Below are positions 15,112 to 21,896 of a stretch of DNA of 40,495 nt, one piece after another. The first letter of the stretch is position 1. Each line of letters opens with the position of its first letter. The DNA is from a virus, in the IMG/VR virus record IMGVR_UViG_3300033149_006354, positions 1 through 40,495 of that record, one strand, 5' to 3'. The position numbers and the translations under genes were made by a program. The notes beneath the pieces are model-generated. The model ran no database searches. It was not told the DNA's origin and saw nothing but the letters and a program-made list of their open reading frames with translations.

Positions 15112-16086
15112 TCAATACGATATACCATATTTCACATAAACATACTTTTTAAAAAACCAATTATCGTCTACAATATCCAAAGCTTTATTAACAATAGCTC
15201 CACTAAAATTAGACTTTATTGCTTTATAAAGTGATAAAATTGCAAATATTTGTTTCCAATAATTCGGTAACTCAATATTGAAAAGTTCCAGTAAAATTTC
15301 TTCTTTTTCAGCAGTTCTTATTCTTTTTTCAATATTACATAATTTTTTCAAAAAAATCATTTTATCTTCAGATTCATCAAACTCCATCTTACCCAAAGAA
15401 AAAGCATCTGTAGAAGAATCAAGCATGCTTTTTGAAATATCGTACCATTTTTCATAAATATGTAAACTATCTGCAATATGATAATACCTTCCAATTTCAA
15501 TATTTAATAAACTTGCTACAATTTCTTGAAACATAGTAAAACAAAAAGTATCATACAAAAAACCAACAAATAAATCATTTGATCGCATATGTACAATAAG
15601 TTCTAATTTATTATTACGAATGAAAAAATGAAGATAAACCGTACAGATAGAATCTTTTGTCTTCAAATAAACATCTTTTGGTTCACGCAATAAAACAACA
15701 GCTTGCCTAGAATATCTATCTTCTTTCAAAATTGAAACAATTCTTTTTATTTGATCACCATACTTCTTAAACATTAAATATCCATATGCACTATTTAATG
15801 TTTTTTTATCGTCGCTAAATTTACAAATAGATGGAGCATAATAAGAAATAAAATCAAGGCTATTATCTGCAGATAGATACCAAAAAAATTCTCCAAAAGC
15901 ATAAATAAGATCCGTCATTCGCCTCAAATTAGTAGCATATCTATAGATTGGATTTGCAATTTCTATTCTTGGACATAAGATTTCTTTACATTCTATATCT
16001 CTTGGACGAACAATTTCCCCATTTCTCATTATATATGAAGACAACCCAGTAAATGCATCATTTACTGATTCAAATATAAAATTCAT
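15112..16086 (-). CDS. Thymidylate-synthase family dCMP hydroxymethylase
   Basis: 324 residues with an AGGAGGG site. The TS-fold signature is clear: the catalytic Cys is C148 (DSICTVYLHFF), the phosphate motif is MRSND (167-171), and GFLYDTFCFTMFQE is followed by YYHIADSLHIYEKW. In thymidylate synthase the residue 31 positions after the Cys is Asn (E. coli N177), which reads uracil. Here it is Asp (D179), the change known from T4 dCMP hydroxymethylase gp42 (C148/D179). The TS PCH triad is also replaced by ICT. I therefore predict dCMP plus methylene-THF to 5-hydroxymethyl-dCMP. A dCMP methylase or plain TS is less likely. It sits amid nucleotide and sugar genes. Confidence 0.85.
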   Translation of the reverse strand: MNFIFESVNDAFTGLSSYIMRNGEIVRPRDIECKEILCPRIEIANPIYRYATNLRRMTDLIYAFGEFFWYLSADNSLDFISYYAPSICKFSDDKKTLNSAYGYLMFKKYGDQIKRIVSILKEDRYSRQAVVLLREPKDVYLKTKDSICTVYLHFFIRNNKLELIVHMRSNDLFVGFLYDTFCFTMFQEIVASLLNIEIGRYYHIADSLHIYEKWYDISKSMLDSSTDAFSLGKMEFDESEDKMIFLKKLCNIEKRIRTAEKEEILLELFNIELPNYWKQIFAILSLYKAIKSNFSGAIVNKALDIVDDNWFFKKYVYVKYGISY

Positions 16087-16089
16087 TTT

Positions 16090-17145
16090 TCACCCTCCTA
16101 AAAAACCTAAAAGTTTGTTAACAAAACAATCAACACTTGTTTCAGGTAATTTCGTTCTCAAATTTGCTTTCTGTTTATAAACTAATTCTCGTCTTCTTTC
16201 GTTGTCAAGTAAATATAAGCATTGTATTTTATCTGCCAGATTAACGTCATCGGCTACCCACCAATCTCCATACAAATCACTTATAACAAACTCTTCAGGA
16301 ATAAAAGCTGGAGTATTGCATGCAAGAGATTCAAAAAAGCGAGGAGTAATTAATCCATATTTACAATATTTTTCTTTAAGAATATGAGTAACACATATAG
16401 ATCTATTTATTTCTAACATGCCATCTAAGAATTTATTGCGTTTGTTAAACGTTATAAATTTAGAATATTCTTTTACTCTCTTTTCTTGTTCTGGTCTTTC
16501 TGGCGAAAAATTAAGCCAATTGCCCCAAAATTTTATTTCTATATTGTTCTTTTTGAGAAAAGGAGCAATACTATAATAGTATTTAGTAACTCCCCAATAA
16601 CGTTCATAATTACTGCCAATATATACATATTGAGGCAAAATATTATCGCAGCAATCAAACAATTCAAGACCATAATCAGTAAAATATAACAATGACCTAA
16701 AATTTTCTCTTGTAGGTATTATTGTTGGCTCAGTCCAAATCACAAATGAATCTAATTTTAAAATGTCATCATTATTAACCATTAAATCTGTATCCCAAAT
16801 AACAATTGGGACCCTACCAGCATAATAAGATAATATTTGCCACTGTCTATCTAAATCAGGCTCATAATATTCTTTCTTATGTAATGGATGTTTAACGTCA
16901 TTTTTATATGTCGACCATCGCCATTCAACAAATAAAGCGTCTAACTTAGGATAATCATCTCTAAAAATAAGAAAATCAATTGGTTTTTCTTCTCTTCTCT
17001 TTTGTAAACATATTATCTCTATTCCTCTCCTTCTCAATTCTTTTACAAATATTGGTCTTGTAAATCTCCCGCCATCCGGTGTCTCTATAACATTACTATC
17101 TTCATATTCAGAACAAAATCCCCAGTATGAAAACCCAAGCTTCAT
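16090..17145 (-). CDS. GT-B-like glycosyltransferase
   Basis: 351 residues with GGGGGTGAACC before the ATG. The N-terminal Rossmann-like half (LDALFVEWRWSTYK, RVPIVIWDTDLM) and a C-terminal donor-binding half are of GT4/CgeB-like shape. The latter has YVYIGSNYERYWGV, IKFWGNWLNFSPERPEQE and especially LITPRFFESLACNTPAFIPE. Expected reaction is transfer of a sugar from an NDP-sugar. The cluster supplies sugar-nucleotide enzymes and a base hydroxymethylase, so modified DNA is a plausible acceptor; a protein or cell-surface acceptor cannot be excluded. No relationship to T4 alpha- or beta-glucosyltransferase is apparent by eye. Confidence 0.7.
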   Translation of the reverse strand: MKLGFSYWGFCSEYEDSNVIETPDGGRFTRPIFVKELRRRGIEIICLQKRREEKPIDFLIFRDDYPKLDALFVEWRWSTYKNDVKHPLHKKEYYEPDLDRQWQILSYYAGRVPIVIWDTDLMVNNDDILKLDSFVIWTEPTIIPTRENFRSLLYFTDYGLELFDCCDNILPQYVYIGSNYERYWGVTKYYYSIAPFLKKNNIEIKFWGNWLNFSPERPEQEKRVKEYSKFITFNKRNKFLDGMLEINRSICVTHILKEKYCKYGLITPRFFESLACNTPAFIPEEFVISDLYGDWWVADDVNLADKIQCLYLLDNERRRELVYKQKANLRTKLPETSVDCFVNKLLGFLGG

Positions 17146-18386
17146 GGTTCACCCCCCCTTAAAGAAAAATACCCATCAAAATTGATCATATTAGACAAAT
17201 ATTTCTCCCTTTCAGTCTCATCCAGGGTGTCCCACCATATTGTTCCCGGTAAAGGTATACATTTTGATTCTTGTTTTGACTGAGCTCCTACTTCTTCAAA
17301 AAAATTCTTTGTTTCCTTAACTGCTTCCTCGGTCTCGCCAGGCACACCATAAGTAAACGTTAAATGAACATAAACGCCCCTTTTTACCAACATCTTTATT
17401 CGTTCTTTTGCTTCAATTATATCAAGTTTCTTGCCAATTGATTGTAAAACGTTTTTATTTGCTGATTCTATTCCAACATTAACGCTATATAAACCATTGT
17501 CTATCAATTTAATCCATCCATCTTCTGAAATCGTATCAATCCTACACATAGCAGACCATAATAATCCATATTTTTTTAGAATTTTTGATATTTCAATAGT
17601 TCTATCTTCATTCAAATTAAAAGTATCATCATCAAAATATATGAATATATCGTCACCATATCTATTAACAAGATATTTCACTTCATTTTCAATATTTTCA
17701 ATGCTACGAAATTTGACTTTATCTCTATACATAACTCTTGGCCATTGGCAAAAAATGCAATTAAATGGACATCCTCTAGACGTTAACATTGAAATTTGAA
17801 ACGGCATCATATCATGAGTTCGTTCTCTATACAACCAAATATTATCGTCTCTATATGGAAAAGGCAAATCATCTAAGTTAAACTCTCTAGACTCATAAAT
17901 TCCACGAACACAACCAGAGTTAAAAAAATCAAGCAAAGAAAATTCATATTGCCCAATAAAAATCGCATAAATAGATTCTATCTTCAACAACTCTTTATAA
18001 AAAACTGATGCATGCGCGCCACCAACTAAAACCTTTATGCCAAGTGAATGTAGCTCATTTATCAAAAAAATATCATTCTCTATTGATGGAGTAGTCATTT
18101 CAAAAAATAAATAATCAGGAGCAATGCTTTTAACTTTCTCAAAAAATAAAGTATAAGTATCGCCCAATGTAATGGAATCAAGCCAATGAACGTCAATATT
18201 ATTTTTCTCAAGAACTGAATACGCATAAGCAAGCCAAAATGGAAATGGCCTATAACGATTAATATAATCTTTTCTAAAATGTACAGAAAATGGCCATCTG
18301 CTTCCGCTTCTAATGCCAAACCAAAACTTTCCATGCTTATCTTTATAATACCATGGTGGGTTTGCTACAATTATTTTCTTAGCCAT
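17142..18386 (-). CDS. B12-binding-type radical SAM enzyme
   Basis: 414 residues. The radical SAM cluster motif CxxxCxxC is C206-P-F-N-C210-I-F-C213, preceded by SMLTSRG. DDDTFNLNEDR, SVNVGIESANKNVL and TFTYGVPGETEE match the SAM and substrate motifs of the BchE/HpnP-like class with an N-terminal cobalamin domain. Residues 1-190 form that Rossmann-like domain (IDVHWLDS, IKVLVGGAHAS). Such enzymes typically methylate or rearrange unreactive carbons. Overlap of 4 nt with the glycosyltransferase and 16 nt with the kinase ties it to the modification pathway. The substrate may be the sugar nucleotide or the base; sequence does not decide. Confidence 0.82.
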   Translation of the reverse strand: MAKKIIVANPPWYYKDKHGKFWFGIRSGSRWPFSVHFRKDYINRYRPFPFWLAYAYSVLEKNNIDVHWLDSITLGDTYTLFFEKVKSIAPDYLFFEMTTPSIENDIFLINELHSLGIKVLVGGAHASVFYKELLKIESIYAIFIGQYEFSLLDFFNSGCVRGIYESREFNLDDLPFPYRDDNIWLYRERTHDMMPFQISMLTSRGCPFNCIFCQWPRVMYRDKVKFRSIENIENEVKYLVNRYGDDIFIYFDDDTFNLNEDRTIEISKILKKYGLLWSAMCRIDTISEDGWIKLIDNGLYSVNVGIESANKNVLQSIGKKLDIIEAKERIKMLVKRGVYVHLTFTYGVPGETEEAVKETKNFFEEVGAQSKQESKCIPLPGTIWWDTLDETEREKYLSNMINFDGYFSLRGGEP

Positions 18387-18883
18387 CTTATAATCTCCTC
18401 AATTTGATCATCAATATTTTCATTTGTAGTATTAAGCTTCAATAACTTGCATTTAGTTTGATTTGCAAACTCAAAATATGCTTTTTGTATTCGCTCTATA
18501 TTTTCGAATTCAATTATTACATCAAAATAATTGCTAAAATTATCTTTATAGCACAAAATAATTTGAGCATTAATTTGTGAAAATAATTCATCAATGTTAT
18601 ATAACCTGGCAAAAAAATCATCATCATATTTTCTATAAAGCGAAGAATAAACAATATCAGAAGGATAAGCTCTGTCAAAAATAACAGAATATTTGGTCTG
18701 CTTCAAGAATTCGTATATATATAACTGATCAAGCCATCTATACTTAGAAATATCCTCATTATTAAAAAATTGTAATTCAGTCGTATTTTTAAAATATGGT
18801 ATTTTCAATGTTGTGCTGAGTTTTTTCGATATACTTGTTTTGCCAGTGTAATCTGCTCCTTCAAATATTAATATCATCTGCAT
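18371..18883 (-). CDS. Deoxynucleoside monophosphate / thymidylate kinase-like protein
   Basis: 170 residues. P-loop GADYTGKT (9-16) after ILIFE, the acidic-aromatic motif VIFDRAYPSDIVYS (DR-x-Y-P-S as in thymidylate-kinase-like enzymes) and a C-terminal helical tail. The protein is shorter than TMK (about 205-210), and a lid segment is hard to place. In this context it is a candidate for phosphorylating hydroxymethyl-dCMP, the role T4 gp1 plays, or dTMP. Nucleoside kinase is the main alternative. Overlaps both neighbours. Confidence 0.72.
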   Translation of the reverse strand: MQMILIFEGADYTGKTSISKKLSTTLKIPYFKNTTELQFFNNEDISKYRWLDQLYIYEFLKQTKYSVIFDRAYPSDIVYSSLYRKYDDDFFARLYNIDELFSQINAQIILCYKDNFSNYFDVIIEFENIERIQKAYFEFANQTKCKLLKLNTTNENIDDQIEEIIRWLRK

Positions 18884-19580
18884 AATCTTCCCATGTCTTC
18901 TTGCTATAAATATAATATGAAGGATGTTTCATTTTTACAAAATTATTTATACCAATTTTAGGCAAAAAGTTCGCAACTTTGTTACCTAAAGCAATAATTT
19001 TCTCAGGCCTCAACAACCTCAGCTCTACAAAAATAAAATTAGCACAATAAAAATATTGATCATCATTAACTGCTTTATTGTCTTTAAATGCGCATTTCAT
19101 TATATTAGTAAACCAACTGTCAATATACAATCTTTTTTTTATTAAAGCTTTTCTAAGCATTAAACTACTTGGCCCATATGACATAACCCGCTCTAATGGC
19201 CTTTTGCCATCAGCGACAGCTGGCGCCTCTCCAATAAACATATATTTCGGTTTTAAATTTCCAACGGGCATCGCCCGTCTGAAAACAATATTATCTACAT
19301 TTTTACATCGCTTACATTTTCTCTTATGCCACAGTTTTTCAATTAATCGCACTACATCAATGTTATGTTTCAAATTAACAAATGCAAACGAACTAAATTT
19401 AACGAAATCAGTATCGTTTTCACCATAAATAATTACTCTTCTAAAATTTTTCAACAATAATTCGTCTTCAAATTTTCGAAATCTATTATTGCGTATTGGC
19501 GACGACAATTTACCGCCCGCGCTATTAAACAGTTTCAATAGTTTATCTTTCTCTTGTTGACTAGTATTTGTTATTCTCAT
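18861..19580 (-). CDS. Divergent uracil-DNA glycosylase superfamily protein
   Basis: 239 residues. CKRC (about 92-95) could be half of the 4Fe-4S ligand set of family 4/5 UDGs. Motif A appears as YMFIGEAPAVADGKRPLERV, where classical enzymes have GEAPG followed by an ED pair. The central motif is TNIMKCAFKDNK (usual form TN-x-x-KC-x-P), and the C-terminal motif is VKMKHPSYY, carrying the HPS histidine. The first-motif changes may alter catalysis or base preference. In a base-modification operon it might remove wrong bases (uracil) from phage DNA or act on a modified base. Confidence 0.72.
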   Translation of the reverse strand: MRITNTSQQEKDKLLKLFNSAGGKLSSPIRNNRFRKFEDELLLKNFRRVIIYGENDTDFVKFSSFAFVNLKHNIDVVRLIEKLWHKRKCKRCKNVDNIVFRRAMPVGNLKPKYMFIGEAPAVADGKRPLERVMSYGPSSLMLRKALIKKRLYIDSWFTNIMKCAFKDNKAVNDDQYFYCANFIFVELRLLRPEKIIALGNKVANFLPKIGINNFVKMKHPSYYIYSKKTWEDYADDINI

Positions 19581-20545
19581 TTCTTCATCAATTTATCAAT
19601 ATACCAAGGAATTATATTATCAAGAGCTTTATCCAAGCTTATTTTTGCTTGAAAACCTAATACTCTCCTAGCTTTACTAACATCAGGTATTCTAACTTTC
19701 ACATCGCACGCCAAAGAATCAACATGCCTAATATCAGTTAAATCACTATTATTTATTTTCTTCCAAATGATTTTGGCCAAATCAATTATTCTGGTTCCTA
19801 CGTTATTTGCTAGATTAAACGACTCATTTAAAGCTTTCTCGTTTTCAATAGATAAAACAATGCCTTCAGCTAAATCTTCACAAGCAGTAAAATGTCTTAT
19901 TTGTTCACCATTGCCAAAAATTTCAAATGGCTGTTGTTTATAATAAGCTTTTCGAATAAAATCAGGAACAACATGACAACTGTCTTCAACAAAATCAAAT
20001 TCACCAATGCCTATAGCATTAAAAGGAACAATAATTGTATATGGTAAACCATACTGTTCATATGCTCCTTGACAAAAATAATGTACTGCCAATTTCTGGA
20101 AACCATATGTAGACATCGGCGGAGAAATTATTTTCTCATCTCCCTCTTTAGAAGGAAAAGCAGTCGCTTTTTCATAAATCATTGAAGAAGAAAGAACAGT
20201 TATTTTCTTTAATTTAAAATTTTTAAATGCAAAAATAGCAGCATCAAAAGCAGAAGCTAAAATTCGCTCATTTTCTGCTAATAAATCATATGCCAATTTA
20301 TGAAAGTAAAATATTCCTCCTATTTTTGCTGCAAACAACAAAAAATGATCACAATCTTCCAATAAATTAATCAATAACTTAGTATTCTTAACGTCATCAT
20401 TAATAAATGTATAATCCAATTTTCTCAATCGTTGCCCATACTTAGACAAATTATCAATGCCTATAACCTCATGACCCTGATTTAATAGCTCTTCAACGAC
20501 ATACGAGCCAATAAAACCTTCTGATCCAGCAACTAATATTTTCAT
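19577..20545 (-). CDS. Extended SDR NAD-dependent epimerase/decarboxylase-like
   Basis: 322 residues. GSEGFIGSY (7-15) is the NAD-binding GxxGxxG, followed by IDNLSKYG and a SSSMIYE serine. The catalytic YGFQK (YxxxK, about 146-150) and GNGEQIRHFTACEDLAEGI, matching the sugar-binding region of UDP-sugar epimerases, come after. This group includes UDP-glucose 4-epimerase, UDP-glucuronate decarboxylase and GDP-fucose synthase; exact chemistry cannot be read. The adjacent sugar-nucleotide 6-dehydrogenase makes UDP-glucuronate decarboxylation or epimerisation attractive. Confidence 0.82.
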   Translation of the reverse strand: MKILVAGSEGFIGSYVVEELLNQGHEVIGIDNLSKYGQRLRKLDYTFINDDVKNTKLLINLLEDCDHFLLFAAKIGGIFYFHKLAYDLLAENERILASAFDAAIFAFKNFKLKKITVLSSSMIYEKATAFPSKEGDEKIISPPMSTYGFQKLAVHYFCQGAYEQYGLPYTIIVPFNAIGIGEFDFVEDSCHVVPDFIRKAYYKQQPFEIFGNGEQIRHFTACEDLAEGIVLSIENEKALNESFNLANNVGTRIIDLAKIIWKKINNSDLTDIRHVDSLACDVKVRIPDVSKARRVLGFQAKISLDKALDNIIPWYIDKLMKK

Positions 20546-21339
20546 TTTCTCATCCCTCTAGGAACAGTAATTGAAAATTTCTTATTTCTTTTCACCAAAA
20601 ATTCAAAAATATTATCAGAATCATAAATCTCAGAAAATAATTTCGCTATTGCATATGTGTCCTTAGGTAAACACGGGCCACCAGCACCTCTCCACTTATC
20701 CGAACAATCAAGGTAATATTTATTTGTAGAAAGTCTATGATTACATACTGTGTTTTTTATTTTTGTGTAATCAACGCCAAAATATTTACACAAATCAAAA
20801 AATTCATTAGCAAAAATAATTCTAAGCATATTAAATGTATTATGAAAATACTTCACTAGCTCTGCCTCTGTTGCAGAATAAAAACGAATTACCTTCCTTG
20901 GAAAAAAACCATGAACAGAAACAATTTTTTCAAAAAAAGCATCGTTTTTTGTTCCTATAACCAATATATCATGATTTTCGCAAAAATCACTAATTGCGCA
21001 CCTCTCACGCAAAAATTCTGGACAAAACGCCAAATCAATTCCATATTTCCTTGATAATCTCTCAGTAGTCCCAGGCAAGACAGTAGACTTTATAACGAGA
21101 ATTCCTTTATATTCAGCATCACAAAATTTTTTAACAACTCCTTCGACTATAGAAGTATCACACCCCTTCGCCGTCGAAGGAGTTGGAACGCAAATAAAAG
21201 CTATTTCCGTTGTTAAAACATCTTCAAATTTAACGTTTTCATATTTTATATCAAACCCAATTACATCGTGACCCAACTTACTAAAGCCGAAAGATAAAGC
21301 GGACCCAACTACACCTAATCCAATTATTCCAACCTTCAT
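20542..21339 (-). CDS. UDP-glucose/GDP-mannose 6-dehydrogenase-like, shortened
   Basis: 265 residues from MKVGIIGLGVVGSALSFG, preceded by GGAGGAATAAG. The NAD domain (GLGVVG), FICVPTPS, VIKSTVLPGTTE, FCPEFLRE, the dimer/catalytic helix AELVKYFHNTFNMLRIIFAN, and the thiol motif GAGGPCLPKDT with catalytic Cys are all present. Family members have about 390-450 residues; here the protein stops soon after the catalytic Cys and lacks the C-terminal UDP-sugar-binding domain. It may be a minimal enzyme or use a partner. Expected product is an NDP-hexuronate for the neighbouring SDR. Confidence 0.82.
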   Translation of the reverse strand: MKVGIIGLGVVGSALSFGFSKLGHDVIGFDIKYENVKFEDVLTTEIAFICVPTPSTAKGCDTSIVEGVVKKFCDAEYKGILVIKSTVLPGTTERLSRKYGIDLAFCPEFLRERCAISDFCENHDILVIGTKNDAFFEKIVSVHGFFPRKVIRFYSATEAELVKYFHNTFNMLRIIFANEFFDLCKYFGVDYTKIKNTVCNHRLSTNKYYLDCSDKWRGAGGPCLPKDTYAIAKLFSEIYDSDNIFEFLVKRNKKFSITVPRGMRK

Positions 21340-21340
21340 C

Positions 21341-21829
21341 TTATTCCTCCGCAAAAATTCTTTTATAATCAGATTTTATCCAGCTTTTATGATTCTTATA
21401 TTTTTCCAACAACTCTTTGTCTTCAAGAAGTTCATTGAGAGTTAATCCAGAATTTGCTTTTTCATAAAGCATATGAGGTCTGGAACCCTTCCTAAACTTC
21501 ATTTTTTTCTCACCACTTTTCTTATCCTCATTTTTACTATCTTTAGTATCAGAAACTTCTGATTTTTCATTAACTTGCTTCGTTTTTTCGTTTTCAATTT
21601 CTTCCATATCTACTAATGCGTTATAAACTTCAACTACGATATCGGGAAGTTCGTCCTCCTTCTCTTCAGGAATCAATTCAACAGCTTCCATAAATCGTTG
21701 TTTCAGAACATCAAATCTCTGTATCGGGTTAAGTTTTTTGTCAAGAATACCTTGCCAAACCTTCGACTGGTTAAACTCCTTCACCGCCTCCCTCAATACA
21801 TTAAGATCAACTTTTTTCAATTCTTCCAT
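21341..21829 (-). CDS. Hypothetical protein opening the AT-rich operon
   Basis: 162 residues starting MEELKKVDLNVLREAVKEFN at the ATG behind AGGAGGGC. The N-terminal helical part (LNPIQRFDVLKQRFMEAVEL) is joined by a long Lys/Glu/Ser linker to a C-terminal module (SRPHMLYEKANSGLTLNELL then EDKELLEKYKNHKSWIKSDY). The C-terminal part looks like a small helical DNA- or protein-binding domain. It is AT-rich like the nine genes behind it and follows directly after a promoter-like stretch. No function recognised. Confidence 0.55.
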   Translation of the reverse strand: MEELKKVDLNVLREAVKEFNQSKVWQGILDKKLNPIQRFDVLKQRFMEAVELIPEEKEDELPDIVVEVYNALVDMEEIENEKTKQVNEKSEVSDTKDSKNEDKKSGEKKMKFRKGSRPHMLYEKANSGLTLNELLEDKELLEKYKNHKSWIKSDYKRIFAEE

Positions 21830-21861
21830 CTTCAAGCCCTCCTTTTATTTATTTTTTATAT

Positions 21862-21892
21862 ATTATATATTGCTTTTGAGTTTTTGATTGAA
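21862..21892 (-). promoter_or_regulatory. Promoter candidate for the AT-rich modification operon
   Basis: The 67-bp gap between the helicase gene and the AT-rich block is almost pure A/T. On the minus strand TATAAT (21867-21862) has only a weak TTCAAT-like -35 about 19 nt upstream. The position, just before a ten-gene run with no other gaps over 25 bp, supports a promoter. Confidence 0.35.
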
Positions 21893-21896
21893 AAAA

